Notes: generated by a model from the sequence alone, not told the origin. A stretch of 64,000 nucleotides of DNA from Serratia odorifera (GCF_900635445.1 NZ_LR134117.1:1116001-1180000); one strand, 5' to 3'. Shown: positions 1-13,235, counted from the first letter of the stretch. A program made the numbers and translations.

Positions 1-1584
1 TCAGCAATATTATCAACAGTCTGTGCAAGACCCAGATGCATTCTGGGGTGAGCATGGCAAAATTGTCGATTGGATCAAACCCTACACCAAGGTGAAAAAT
101 ACCTCTTTCGATCCTGGCCACGTCAGCATTAGCTGGTTTGAGGACGGGACCCTGAACCTGGCGGCCAACTGCCTGGACCGCCATCTGGCCAGTCGCGGCG
201 ATCAGACCGCCATTATCTGGGAAGGTGACGATCCCGGCCAATCCAAACATGTCACCTATAAGCAGCTGCATCACGATGTCTGTCAATTCGCCAATGTGTT
301 GAAGAACCTCGGGGTTAAAAAAGGCGACGTGGTGGCAATCTATATGCCAATGGTGCCGGAAGCCGCCGTGGCCATGCTGGCCTGCGCGCGTATCGGTGCC
401 GTGCACTCGGTTATCTTCGGTGGCTTTTCACCGGAAGCCGTAGCCGGGCGTATCATCGATTCCAACTCCAGCCTGGTGATTACCGCCGACGAAGGCCTGC
501 GTGCCGGCCGCTCGGTACCGTTGAAGCAAAACGTCGATGAAGCGCTGAAAAATCCGGGGGTAAAAAGCGTCAATAATGTGGTGGTGTTCCAACGCACCGG
601 AAAACCGGGCTACTGGCAACAAGGGCGCGATTTATGGTGGCATGACCTGATTGACGGCGTCTCCGCCGATTGCCCCGCGGAAGAGATGAACGCCGAAGAT
701 CCGCTGTTCATTCTCTATACCTCCGGTTCTACCGGCAAGCCTAAAGGCGTTTTGCATACCACCGGTGGTTATCTGGTGTATGCCGCCATGACGTTTAAAT
801 ACGTCTTCGATTACCATGACGGTGATATTTACTGGTGTACCGCCGACGTTGGCTGGGTTACCGGCCACAGCTATCTGCTTTACGGCCCGCTGGCTTGCGG
901 TGCCATCACCTTGATGTTTGAAGGCGTGCCTAACTACCCTGGTGTTAATCGCCTGTCGCAGGTGGTGGATAAACATCAGGTCAATATTCTGTATACCGCC
1001 CCTACCGCCATCCGTGCGCTGATGGCCGAAGGTGACAAAGCCATCGAAGGTACCCAACGCGATTCGTTGCGTATTATGGGCTCGGTCGGCGAACCGATTA
1101 ACCCCGAAGCCTGGGAATGGTATTACAACAAAATCGGTAACGGGAAATGCCCGATTATGGATACCTGGTGGCAGACCGAAACCGGCGGTTTTATGATCAC
1201 CCGTTGCCAGGCGCCACCGAACTCAAAGCCGGCTCCGCTACGCGCCCGTTCTTCGGCGTACAGCCGGCGCTGGTTGACAACAGCGGAACCCCGCTGCAGG
1301 GAGCAACCGAAGGCAATCTGGTGATCACCGACTCCTGGCCTGGCCAGGCGCGTACCCTGTTCGGCGATCATGAACGGTTCGAACAAACCTATTTCTCTAC
1401 CTTCAAAGGCATGTACTTCAGCGGCGACGGTGCCCGCCGTGATGAAGACGGCTACTACTGGATCACCGGCCGAGTCGACGACGTGCTGAACGTATCGGGC
1501 CACCGTCTGGGAACCGCAGAAATCGAATCGGCGCTGGTTGCCCACCCAAAAATCGCTGAAGCGGCAGTGGTTGGCATACCACAC
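1..1584 (+). pseudogene. acs: acetyl-CoA synthetase, 5' and central part, disrupted
   Basis: AMP-forming acetyl-CoA synthetase activates acetate to acetyl-CoA in the cytoplasm. The gene enters from the left edge in frame 2, so roughly the first 25 residues are missing. Seen: the ATP-binding P-loop YTSGSTGKPKG near position 720, the DTWWQTETGG adenylate-binding motif near 1160, and the hinge stretch GRVDDVLNVSGHRLG near 1470-1510. A single C is missing in the run at 1200-1202, which shifts the frame from 2 to 1; restoring it gives MITPLPGATELKAG, as in intact homologues. At 1584 the reading frame is cut by an IS2-like element and resumes at 2922. The gene leads the acs-yjcH-actP acetate-scavenging operon. 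The one-base loss is probably a sequencing error; the insertion would truly inactivate the enzyme because the catalytic C-terminal domain is separated. Confidence 0.95.
1569..1584. repeat. left copy of 16-bp direct repeat flanking the IS
   Basis: GGTTGGCATACCACAC occurs here directly before the left end of the element and again at 2922-2937 directly after its right end. Removing the element plus one copy restores the acs reading frame (VVGIPHNIKG), so the repeat behaves as a target-site duplication. Sixteen bases is long for an IS3-family element, which usually makes 3-5 bp duplications. The target is itself an imperfect palindrome with GTGGT at 1567-1571 and ACCAC at 1578-1582. Confidence 0.9.
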
Positions 1585-1648
1585 TGATGTAGCCCCCTGA
1601 AACACCAGACAGTAGCTGTATCTCCAGATAAGAGATAGGCTTGAATAT

Positions 1649-2044
1649 ATGTCTAACACTAACACCAATTTTGAGATGACCGGGATCCTGTTAGGGCAAG
1701 AAGTCCGTAAACGTAAAACTCCTCAGGAAAAGATCGCCATTATCCAGCAGACGATGGAGCCAGGCATGAATGTCTCCCATGTCGCCCGCCTGCATGGCAT
1801 CCAGCCCAGCCTGCTGTTTAAGTGGAAGAAGCAGTATCAGGAAGGCAGCCTCACCGCCGTTGCGGCCGGAGAAGAAGTCGTTCCAGCTTCTGAGCTTACT
1901 GCTGCTCTGAAGCAGGTCCGGGAGCTTCAGCGCCTGCTGGGCAAGAAGACGATGGAAGTTGAGATCCTGAAAGAAGCTGTGGAGTACGGTCAGTCGCGAA
2001 AATGGATAGCGCACGCGCCCTTGTTGCCAAAGGACGGGGAATAG
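1649..2044 (+). CDS. IS2-like transposase OrfA (helix-turn-helix subunit)
   Basis: This 131-residue protein is the DNA-binding OrfA of an IS3-family, IS2-subgroup transposase. It has the HTH_Tnp_1 type helix-turn-helix (about residues 18-60, RKRKTPQEKIAIIQQ to LLFKWKKQYQEGSL) and a leucine-zipper-like coiled coil (about residues 75-115, LTAALKQVRELQRLLGKK) used for oligomerisation. The tail KWIAHAPLLPKDGE matches the OrfA ending of IS2. orfB starts inside this end in the -1 frame beside an AAAA run at 1999-2002, a plausible slippage site for making the OrfAB fusion. Confidence 0.93.
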   Translation: MSNTNTNFEMTGILLGQEVRKRKTPQEKIAIIQQTMEPGMNVSHVARLHGIQPSLLFKWKKQYQEGSLTAVAAGEEVVPASELTAALKQVRELQRLLGKKTMEVEILKEAVEYGQSRKWIAHAPLLPKDGE

Positions 2045-2884
2045 CCCTGGTCAGCCGCACCATGGGCGTGTCGCGTGCGCAGCTGTCACTGCGAATTAAC
2101 CGTTCTGCCGACTGGCAGGACAGGCGCTGTAAGCGGCGTAATGATGAAGGCAGACGCTGAAATACTGTCAGAGCTCCTCGATATCATCAGCGATATGCCC
2201 AGTTACGGCTATCGCCGTGTGTGGGGCATCCTGCGTAAGCAACGTCGCACAGAGGGGCTGACACCCGTGAACGCCAAACGGCTTTACAGGATAATGAGCG
2301 AGCATAATCTGTTGTTATTGCATGACAAACCAGAGCGGCCAAAGCGTGAACATAAGGGCAAAATAGCGGTGGCAGAAAGCGATATGCGCTGGTGTTCAGA
2401 TGGCTTCGAGTTCGGCTGTGACAACGGAGAAAAACTGCGGGTTACGTTCGCGCTGGACTGTTGCGACAGAGAGGCCATAGACTGGGCTGCAAGCACCGGA
2501 GGCTACGACAGTTCGACGGTGCAGGATGTGATGCTGAGGTCGGTGGAAAAGCGCTTCGGCGACAGGCTGCCGGAAACACCAGTGCAGTGGCTGACGGACA
2601 ACGGTTCAGCATATACCGCGCATGAAACGCGGAGGTTCGCCAAAGAGCTGAATCTGGAGCCGTGTACAACAGCGGTGAGCAGCCCGCAGAGCAATGGCAT
2701 GGCCGAACGGTTCGTGAAGACGATGAAGGAAGACTATATCGCGTTCATGCCGAAACCGGATGTGAGAACAGCCCTGCGAAACCTTGCAGCGGCGTTCACG
2801 CATTACAATGAAAACCACCCGCACAGTGCGCTGGGATATCACTCTCCGAGAGAATACCGGCGGCAACGTGCATCGTTAACCTAA
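2002..2884 (+). pseudogene. IS2-like transposase OrfB (DDE catalytic subunit), frameshifted
   Basis: OrfB is the integrase-like catalytic half of the transposase. ATG at 2002 opens MDSARALVAKGRGIALVSR; the frame then stops at 2158 unless one G near 2149-2150 (GAAGGCAGACG) is removed, after which it runs on to the stop at 2882-2884. The rest shows an HTH_21 region (PSYGYRRVWGILRKQ) and an rve core with catalytic acidic residues in WCSDGFEF, WLTDNGSAY and NGMAERFVKTMK (D, D, E). The length, about 293 residues after correction, is near that of IS2 OrfB. Either the copy is dead or the base is a read error; the many similar indels elsewhere favour the latter. Confidence 0.88.
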
Positions 2885-2921
2885 GATACAAAAGCTGTCC
2901 GGAGATGGTGGGTCAAGATCA

Positions 2922-3240
2922 GGTTGGCATACCACACAACATCAAAGGACAGGCAATTTATGCCTATGTCACGTTAAACCACGGGGAAGAGCCAACGCCG
3001 GAGCTGTATACCGAGGTGCGTAACTGGGTACGCAAAGAAATAGGGCCAATCGCCACGCCCGACGTACTGCACTGGACTGACTCGCTGCCTAAAACCCGTT
3101 CGGGCAAAATCATGCGCCGCATTTTGCGCAAAATTGCCGCTGGCGATACCAGCAACCTGGGGGATACCTCAACGCTGGCGGATCCAGCCGTAGTCGACAA
3201 GCTGTTGGAAGAAAAACAATCAATGAAAGTGCCGTCATAA
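2922..3240 (+). pseudogene. acs: acetyl-CoA synthetase, 3' part after the IS
   Basis: This is the C-terminal domain of the acetyl-CoA synthetase interrupted at 1584. It restarts with VGIPHNIKGQAIYAYVTL and includes PKTRSGKIMRR, which holds the conserved lysine that catalyses adenylation and is reversibly acetylated by Pat-type enzymes. It ends at a TAA at 3238-3240. The first 16 bases (2922-2937) duplicate 1569-1584. There is no ribosome-binding site or likely start after the IS, so this part is probably not made as a useful protein. Confidence 0.92.
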
Positions 3241-3342
3241 TTTCTGCCGCTTCGGGCCGTTCATCGCCGGTTGTCGGATGCACGGCTTGATACCCTTGGG
3301 TATGCGCGGCGTTCGCTATCAATACCTACTGGAGACACTCTG

Positions 3343-3653
3343 ATGAATGACACCATTTATCAAGGGATTGAGCAAAACCGCGTTTCAAGGAGCTGGTGCG
3401 CAAACGCAGCCGTTTTGCCTGGCTGCTGTCGCTAATAACGCTGGCGTTATATGTCGGTTTTATTTTTTTAATTGCCTTTAACCCACAATGGCTAGGCACC
3501 CCTATCGCTGCCGGCTCAACCATCACGCGCGGCATTCCAATCGGCGTCGGGCTGATCGTTATTTCGTTCGTCCTTACCGGGATTTATGTTTTCCGCGCCA
3601 ACGGTGAATTTGACCGTCTCACCGCGGAAGTGCTGCGCGAGGTGAAACAATGA
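3343..3653 (+). CDS. yjcH: DUF485 inner-membrane protein YjcH (frameshift near 3379)
   Basis: YjcH is a small membrane protein co-transcribed with acs and actP; its exact role is unknown. I start at ATG 3343 (MNDTIYQGIEQN), preceded by GGAG at about 3331. One C is missing near 3378-3380; adding it joins this start to the frame encoding ELVRKRSRFAWLL and yields about 103 residues, the family size. Two hydrophobic membrane segments are visible (LLSLITLALYVGFIFLIAF and IPIGVGLIVISFVLTGIYVF). Its TGA overlaps the ATG of actP (3650-3652), indicating translational coupling. Confidence 0.88.
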
Positions 3654-5301
3654 GGGGTTTATTCATTGCGGTAACATTACTGTTATTACCTGGCCTGGCC
3701 CAGGCGGACGCCATCGCGGCGCGGTTCAGCGTCAGCCGTTGAATATTCAGGCCATCGTGATGTTCCTGCTGTTCGTTGGCGCTACGCTGTATATCACCTA
3801 CTGGGCCTCCAAGCGCACCCGTTCCCGTCAGGACTACTACACTGCCGGAGGGCGCATTACCGGCTTGCAAAATGGTTTGGCAATCGCCGGCGACTTCATG
3901 TCAGCCGCGTCGTTTCTTGGGATCTCTGCACTGGTGTATACCTCGGGTTACGATGGGCTGATCTACTCCATTGGCTTCCTGATTGGTTGGCCGATAATTT
4001 TGTTCCTGATCGCCGAACGTCTGCGTAATCTGGGCCGCTACACCTTCGCCGACGTTGCGTCTTATCGCCTGAAACAAAAACCGATTCGCACGCTGTCTGC
4101 CTGTGGCTCACTGGTGGTGGTTGCGCTGTATCTGATCGCCCAGATGGTTGGCGCAGGTAAACTCATTCAGCTGTTATTCGGCCTCAACTATCATATCGCG
4201 GTCATTTTGGTCGGTATCTTAATGGTACTGTACGTTTTGTTTGGCGGCATGTTGGCCACCACCTGGGTACAAATTATCAAGGCAGTCCTGCTGCTGTCCG
4301 GCGCCAGCTTTATGGCGCTGATGGTGATGAAGTCGGTGAATTTTGACTTCAATACCCTGTTCGCCGAAGCAGTGAAAGTGCATCCCAAGGGCATTGCCAT
4401 CATGAGCCCAGGAGGGCTGGTTTCCGATCCGATATCAGCGCTTTCGCTTGGGCTGGCATTGATGTTCGGTACCGCAGGCTTGCCACATATCCTGATGCGC
4501 TTCTTCACGGTGCACGATGCAAAAGAAGCGCGTAAAAGCGTTTTCTATGCGACCGGTTTTATTGGTTACTTCTATATTCTGACCTTTATCATCGGCTTCG
4601 GCGCCATTCTGCTGGTTAGCGGCAATCCGGCGTTTAAAGACGCGACCGGCGCACTGCTCGGCGGCACGAATATGGCAGCGGTACACCTGGCCAATGCCGT
4701 CGGCGGCAACTTCTTCCTTGGCTTTATTTCTGCCGTAGCCTTCGCCACAATTTTGGCCGTAGTCGCTGGCTTGACGCTGGCGGGCGCGTCGGCGGTTTCC
4801 CACGATCTGTACGCCAGCGTTATCAAAAACGGCAAGGCTACCGAGCGTGATGAACTGCGCGTGTCCAAGATCACCGTCGTCGTGCTGGGGATCGTTGCCA
4901 TTGCATTAGGCATTCTGTTTGAAAAGCAGAACATTGCCTTTATGGTCGGTCTGGCGTTCTCCATTGCCGCCAGCTGTAATTTCCCTATCATCATCCTTTC
5001 GATGTATTGGTCACGCCTGACCACTCGTGGTGCGATGATCGGTGGCTGGCTTGGTCTGTTGACCGCGGTGATCCTGATGATCCTTGGCCCGACGATTTGG
5101 GTGCAAATACTCGGTCATGAGAAAGCGATCTATCCATACGAATACCCAGCGTTGTTCTCGATGATTGTGGCATTCGTCGGTACCTGGCTATTTTCGGTCA
5201 CCGACAGTTCGTTGGCAGGCCAGCAGGAACGCGAGCGTTTCCGCTCTCAGTTCGTTCGCTCGCAAACCGGTCTGGGAATTTCGCAAGGCAGCGCGCATTA
5301 A
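3650..5301 (+). CDS. actP: acetate/glycolate:cation symporter ActP (frameshift near 3718)
   Basis: ActP is a sodium:solute symporter family (SSS) permease that imports acetate and glycolate across the inner membrane, feeding Acs. The start ATG at 3650 overlaps the yjcH stop and opens a signal-like segment MRGLFIAVTLLLLPGLAQA; one G is missing near 3718, and adding it gives ADAIAGAVQRQPLNIQAIVMFLL, continuous with the remaining 520 residues. About 13 membrane segments are visible, with SSS-type GITGLQNG-like and FGTAGLPHILMRFF motifs. Corrected length is about 550 residues, matching the family. It ends the operon and is followed by a terminator at 5333. Confidence 0.94.
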
Positions 5302-5332
5302 TACCGCTGCATGTGCCGTCGAAACACCAACC

Positions 5333-5357
5333 AAGGCCCTGCGGGGCCTTTTTTATT
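5333..5357 (+). terminator. Rho-independent terminator after actP
   Basis: AAGGCCC at 5333-5339 pairs with GGGCCTT at 5344-5350 around a TGCG loop and is followed by a T tract. It ends the acs-yjcH-actP transcript just before the convergent rRNA operon. Confidence 0.9.
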
Positions 5358-5406
5358 GACTGAACAGCGTTAGCAAGCTCCTGTCATTGTCCGTAGACCC
5401 GCCAAA

Positions 5407-5437
5407 TAAAAAGCCCCACGCTTGCGCGTAGGGCTGG
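5407..5437 (-). terminator. distal rRNA operon terminator
   Basis: AGCCCCACGC (5412-5421) pairs with GCGTAGGGCT (5426-5435) with one mismatch; the minus-strand transcript then meets a T-rich stretch (the AAATAAAAA at 5404-5412 on the plus strand). It resembles the proximal terminator at 5588 and lies next to a 5S-like remnant, as if the 3' end of the operon had once been duplicated. Confidence 0.7.
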
Positions 5438-5475
5438 TTGTTTTATTTGATGCCTGACCGTGTCCTGCCCTGTTC
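5438..5475 (-). pseudogene. possible decayed 5S rRNA 3' end
   Basis: TTTATTTGATGCCTGACCG followed by TGTCCTGCCCTGTTCG parallels the true 5S end region at 5622-5656 (TTTATTTGATGCCTGGCAG then TGTCCTACTCTCGCAT), including its spacing to a terminator hairpin on the left. After about 30 bases the likeness is lost. The rest of 5476-5587 shows no gene that I can support; a minus-strand reading frame at 5384-5584 spans both terminator and remnant and is not credible. Confidence 0.55.
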
Positions 5476-5587
5476 GTCTTATCCCGAGGCTCACCCCCAC
5501 CGGCCGCCGCCAGCGGGGTTCACATCCGTTCCAGACGGACAGAGCGCCTGCCCATACTCGAGCAATACAGCAGATAACAGACAAAAC

Positions 5588-5620
5588 AAAAAGCCCTACG
5601 TTTTCACGTAGGGCTTTTTG
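5588..5620 (-). terminator. proximal rRNA operon terminator
   Basis: A perfect 10-bp stem, AGCCCTACGT (5592-5601) with ACGTAGGGCT (5606-5615), encloses a TTTC loop and is flanked by A's on the left and T's on the right, so it can end transcription from either side. It lies about 10 bases past the mature 5S end. Confidence 0.92.
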
Positions 5621-5629
5621 CTTTATTTG

Positions 5630-5749
5630 ATGCCTGGCAGTGTCCTACTCTCGCATGGGGAGACCCCACACTACCATCGGCGCTACGGCGTTTCACTTCT
5701 GAGTTCGGCATGGGGTCAGGTGGGACCACCGCGCTATTGCCGCCAGGCA
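5630..5749 (-). rRNA. rrf: 5S ribosomal RNA
   Basis: The transcript begins TGCCTGGCGGC at 5749 and ends CTGCCAGGCAT at 5630, giving 120 nt whose two ends pair as helix I. The internal sequence matches enterobacterial 5S throughout (for example the CCCATGCCGAACTCAGAAG segment). It is the last mature RNA of the operon. Confidence 0.97.
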
Positions 5750-5849
5750 AATTCTGTTTCATTCCGACCGCTTCACTTCTCGTAAAGCCATCAGAACCAA
5801 TCTCGGAACCAGCTGAATATCTTCGTCTCTAAAACACCTTCGGTGTTGT

Positions 5850-8756
<2,907 letters not shown>

Positions 8757-8892
8757 TCACAACCCGAAGGTGTCTTTCGACATCATCGTATTGCTACATT
8801 TGAGAGACTCTATGACAGGTTACTCCTCATCCCAAACTGCTACGGGGGACAAGTTTCAGCCGTCATGTTTCAATTTTCAGCTTGTTCCAGAT

Positions 8893-8904
8893 TGTTAAAG
8901 AGCA
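8893..8904 (-). promoter_or_regulatory. boxA antitermination site in the rRNA spacer
   Basis: On the transcript this reads TGCTCTTTAACA, the boxA core bound by NusB-NusE during rRNA antitermination. It lies in the tRNA-Glu to 23S spacer (8757-8991) and repeats the leader copy at 10904-10915. I see no other gene in the spacer. Confidence 0.85.
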
Positions 8905-8991
8905 ATATCTTAAACACGACTCGTTAAAGTCATCTTTAAGTTATTTTCGGTTCTTGCGAACCGGTGATAATGTCTTTCACTCATTATCGGA

Positions 8992-9067
8992 TGGCGTCCC
9001 CAAGGGGATTCGAACCCCTGTTACAGCCGTGAAAGGGCAGTGTCCTAGGCCTCTAGACGATGGGGAC
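8992..9067 (-). tRNA. gltT: tRNA-Glu (anticodon UUC)
   Basis: The transcript runs GTCCCCATCGTCTAG to GGGGACGCCA, 76 nt with encoded CCA at 8992-8994. The anticodon loop CCCTTTCACGG holds UUC, and the T arm is GGGGTTCGAATCCCC. Acceptor ends GTCCCCA and TGGGGAC pair. It is the only tRNA between 16S and 23S, so this operon is of the Glu type; the E. coli operon at the matching locus (rrnD) carries Ile and Ala tRNAs there. The gene name is by type only, as several copies are expected in the genome. Confidence 0.96.
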
Positions 9068-9164
9068 ACAAAATCCGATTAAACCCAGGGCTTAACCGTT
9101 TCTCGTATCAGCATGAGTCAGAGACTCATTACATCAACAGGTGCGCATTTGCTCATTACTTTTC

Positions 9165-9188
9165 TATCAGACAATCTGTGTGGACACT
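9165..9188 (-). other. 16S processing stem, 3' arm
   Basis: On the transcript AGTGTCCACACAGATTGTCTGATA lies just after 16S and is complementary over 24 nt to the leader segment at 10877-10900, with a single G-U pair. This is the long stem that loops out 16S and is cut by RNase III. Confidence 0.85.
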
Positions 9189-9209
9189 GCACAATCGAAT
9201 ATCGTTAGG

Positions 9210-10751
<1,542 letters not shown>

Positions 10752-10876
10752 AAAGCTTGATTTGCTTCAACTCGTGAAGCGGTGCTCAAAGATTCACTAA
10801 ATGAATTTTACTTCAGTAGTCACTCTTCAAGACTTGATATTTTTTTGCTGCCGAAGCAGCTGGATATCGTCTTGTG

Positions 10877-10900
10877 AGTGCCCACACAGATTGTCTGATA
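10877..10900 (-). other. 16S processing stem, 5' arm
   Basis: This leader segment pairs over 24 nt with the arm at 9165-9188 to form the RNase III substrate around 16S. Confidence 0.85.
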
Positions 10901-10903
10901 AAT

Positions 10904-10915
10904 TGTTAAAGAGCA
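10904..10915 (-). promoter_or_regulatory. boxA antitermination site in the rRNA leader
   Basis: The transcript reads TGCTCTTTAACA, the boxA core, 40 bases after the P2 -10 element and directly before the processing stem. It loads the Nus antitermination complex. Confidence 0.88.
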
Positions 10916-10954
10916 GTGAGTTACGCGCCGAAGCTTGTTAACTCGAGGTGGCGT

Positions 10955-10982
10955 ATATTACGCTTTCCTCTTTCAGAGTCAA
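10955..10982 (-). promoter_or_regulatory. rRNA operon promoter P2
   Basis: TTGACT (-35, 10977-10982) and TAATAT (-10, 10955-10960) are separated by 16 bp on the minus strand. Together with P1 this gives the tandem promoter layout of enterobacterial rrn operons. Confidence 0.85.
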
Positions 10983-11067
10983 CCCGTTTTTTCAGGATTT
11001 TTTCTCTTTCGCCCTGGCTAGCTTGTGAAGTGAATCACTTGCCGTTGTGCCCGGTCGATGGAGGCGC

Positions 11068-11095
11068 ATTATAGGGATCCGAGTTTTTTGCACAA
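11068..11095 (-). promoter_or_regulatory. rRNA operon promoter P1
   Basis: TTGTGC (-35, 11090-11095) and a consensus TATAAT (-10, 11068-11073) are 16 bp apart, followed by the GC-rich discriminator GCGCCTCC typical of ppGpp/DksA-controlled rrn P1 promoters. The A/T-rich sequence upstream (11096-11120) could act as an UP element. The 11100-11260 stretch holds no gene that I can support. Confidence 0.9.
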
Positions 11096-11260
11096 CCCCT
11101 TTTTTGATCTTTTCTTATCGTTTGCACACTTTTCCACCCTTTCGGCCGGATCTTGCGCGATCGAGGCCATTTTACGCAGGATCTGCTCTGTTGATTGGTT
11201 GTAATTCCATCGCCAACGTCTAGTATTGCCGGTAATTATGATCCCGACGTGAGGCTTACC

Positions 11261-11803
11261 ATGTCTGATGCAATTCGTTCTTACCTTCATTACACCCCAC
11301 AGATCGGCCAACGCGTGATGATCGATCCTTCCAGCGTGGTGATCGGCAACGTGGAACTGGCCGATGACGTCAGCATCTGGCCCCTGGTGGCCATCCGCGG
11401 CGACGTTAACGCCGTCAAGATCGGTGCGCGCAGCAACATTCAGGACGGTAGCGTGCTGCACGTGACTCATCAATCGGAACATAATCCTCAAGGCTACCCG
11501 CTATTAATTGGCGAAGATGTGACGGTGGGGCATAAAGCCATGCTGCATGGCTGCGCCATTGGCAACCGGGTATTGGTGGGAATGGGATCGATTTTGCTGG
11601 ATGGTGCAGTAATAGAAGACGACGTGATGATTGGCGCCGGTAGCCTAGTGGCGCCGGGAAAACACCTGGCAAGCGGTTACTTATATATGGGCAGCCCTGC
11701 ACGGCAGGTACGACCGCTGACGTCGGCCGAGTTGGAAGGGCTGCGCTACTCCTCCAATAACTACGTGCGCTGGAAAGATGATTACCTGTCCGAAGATATT
11801 TGA
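11261..11803 (+). CDS. yrdA: gamma-class carbonic anhydrase-like protein YrdA
   Basis: A 180-residue left-handed beta-helix (hexapeptide repeat) protein of the gamma carbonic anhydrase/PaaY family. The physiological role in enterobacteria is not settled. I chose ATG 11261 (MSDAIRSYLHYTPQIGQ) because GAGG stands about 9 bases upstream and because the family starts here; an upstream in-frame ATG at 11195 has no such support. Visible: repeated [LIV]-G-x4 turns, putative zinc histidines in LHVTH, VGHKAMLHGC, and the closing segment GSPARQVRPLT. It is divergent from the rRNA operon and convergent with aroE; yrdB, which follows yrdA in E. coli, is absent. Confidence 0.93.
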   Translation: MSDAIRSYLHYTPQIGQRVMIDPSSVVIGNVELADDVSIWPLVAIRGDVNAVKIGARSNIQDGSVLHVTHQSEHNPQGYPLLIGEDVTVGHKAMLHGCAIGNRVLVGMGSILLDGAVIEDDVMIGAGSLVAPGKHLASGYLYMGSPARQVRPLTSAELEGLRYSSNNYVRWKDDYLSEDI

Positions 11804-11838
11804 CCGAACGCCCGTTCCTGTCCGGGTACGGGTTGCTT

Positions 11839-12658
11839 TCAGTCAGCCAGTTCCTTGCGCAATTGCTGCAGCACCGGTTCAATCTGCGGCATGACCCCAT
11901 GCCACAGCAAAAAGGCATGCGCCGCCTGCCCCACCAGCATGCCTAAGCCATCGGCAAACTGCGTTACGCCCTGCCGTTGCGCCCACGCCAGAAACGGCGT
12001 CAAACCGCGTTGGTAAAACATGTCGTAACAACGGATATGCGCTCCCATGATGCTCACGGGCAACGTCGGCACCTCTCCGCTAATACCTGATGCAGTCGCG
12101 TTGATCAGCAAATCAAAATCCTGTTGATCGAGTTGGTTCATCGGCAGTGCCGCGATCTCTCCAAGGTGGCGGAAGGCCTGCGCCAGGTCTTGTGCCCGAC
12201 TAAAGGTACGGTTGGTAATCACCACCTCGCAACCAAAGGAAAGCAACGGCAGTATAACGCCGCGAGCGGCCCCCCCCGCCCCCACCAGCAGAATGCGATC
12301 GCCGGAATTGATCAAACCCTGACGCTCCAGAATCGCTCAACAGGCCAATGCCGTCGGTGTTGTCTCCCAATAGCAACCCATGGAGCTGTCGTTTAAGGGT
12401 ATTCACCGCGCCGGCCATTGCCGCACGTTCGGTCAGTTCATCGGCCAGCTGATACGCCTGTTCCTTAAACGGCACGGTAACATTGGCTCCTTCGCCGCCA
12501 GCGCCAATGAACGCCTGTAAACTCCCGGCAAAATCATCGACCGGAGCCAATACCGTGCCATAGGGATGCGCAATCCCGGTTTGCTGAGCAAACAGCGCAT
12601 GAATGCGCGGTGATTTGCTATGAGCAATCGGGTTGCCAAATACCGCAAATTTGTCCAT
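11839..12658 (-). CDS. aroE: shikimate dehydrogenase AroE (frameshift near 12331)
   Basis: AroE reduces 3-dehydroshikimate to shikimate with NADPH in aromatic amino acid synthesis. ATG at 12658 gives MDKFAVFGNPIAHSKSPRIH; the shikimate-binding SKSPRIH, NVTVPFK and NTDGIGL motifs and the dinucleotide-binding GAGGAARGV and NRTFSRA are all present. One extra base near 12331-12332 splits the gene into two frames; removing it restores LLSDLERQGLINSGDRI and gives about 272 residues, the family size. Start lies 11 bp after the tsaC stop, so the two are co-transcribed. Confidence 0.94.
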
Positions 12659-12669
12659 CCACCGCTCCT

Positions 12670-13228
12670 CTAGCCCTGACGGATCTGCTCGCCGGTCAAC
12701 GCATCTCTGATTTTCTGAAGGGTTAAGACGACCACCGACATTGCCGGCTAACACCGGGAAAGCGGCGCCAAACTGCTGCAGCACCTCATTGGCGCTCCGG
12801 CAGGGCTCTTGTCCACTGAGGTTGGCGCTGGTCGATACCAATGGCTTACCGAACTCGCGGCACAGTTGCTGCACCAAAGGATGATCGCTAACGCGTACCG
12901 CCAATGAATTAAAATGCCCGGTAAGCAGCGTCGAGGTGGTCGGTTTCGCCGGGATCACCCAGGTCACCGGCCCCGGCCAACTGGCGAATATCGCCGCGCG
13001 CTGCGACTCGCTAAGCTGGCTGTCAGCCAATATAGGGCAGCAACTGGTCGTATTCGGCAGCAATCAGGATCAGTCCCTTTTCCCAAGGCCGCTGCTTTAA
13101 GGCCAGCAGTTCGCGCAGCGCCTGCTCGCTGTCAGGATCGCAGCCCAGGCCAAACACCGCTTCGGTTGGGTAGGCAATAACTGCTGATTGTTCAATGCTG
13201 TAATAATGGAGGTGAATTCTAAGCTCAT
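12670..13228 (-). CDS. tsaC: L-threonylcarbamoyladenylate synthase TsaC (three frame breaks)
   Basis: TsaC (YrdC/Sua5 fold) makes threonylcarbamoyl-AMP from threonine, bicarbonate and ATP for the t6A37 modification of ANN-decoding tRNAs, and is essential in E. coli. The start ATG at 13228 reads MSLEFTSIITALNNQQ, then needs one added base near 13180 to reach VIAYPTEAVFGLGCDPDS, one removed near 13027 (LLPYIADSQLS) and one removed in the T run 12711-12714 to end EIRDALTGEQIRQG at the TAG. The corrected protein is about 185 residues. The KxR-type KQRPWEKGLILIAA segment and STSANLSGQEPC are typical. Essentiality argues that the breaks are read errors. Confidence 0.9.
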
Positions 13229-13235
13229 GATGTCG

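Larger units (their letters stand above)
1585..2921 (+). mobile_element. IS2-like insertion sequence (IS3 family), about 1.34 kb
   Basis: The element begins TGATGTAGCCCCC and its right end, read inward on the other strand, is TGATCTTGACCCACC; both ends share TGAT at the tip and GACAG about 20 bases in, giving imperfect terminal inverted repeats with the TG...CA tips typical of IS3-family elements. It carries orfA (1649-2044) and an overlapping orfB (from 2002) in the -1 frame, the usual arrangement for a programmed-frameshift OrfAB transposase. Both products closely resemble the IS2 proteins. It lies in acs in the same orientation as that gene. orfB has an extra base near 2149, so this copy as read could not make full transposase, although that may be a sequencing error. 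Confidence 0.93.

Noticed and set aside
5384..5584. Minus-strand 66-codon frame downstream of 5S
   Set aside because: It spans the distal rRNA terminator and the 5S remnant; there is no ribosome-binding site or family likeness.
12200..13063. An open frame joining TsaC to AroE
   Set aside because: The extra base in the T run at 12711-12714 removes the tsaC stop and reads through in the aroE frame. The native TAG and the AroE start are both present.
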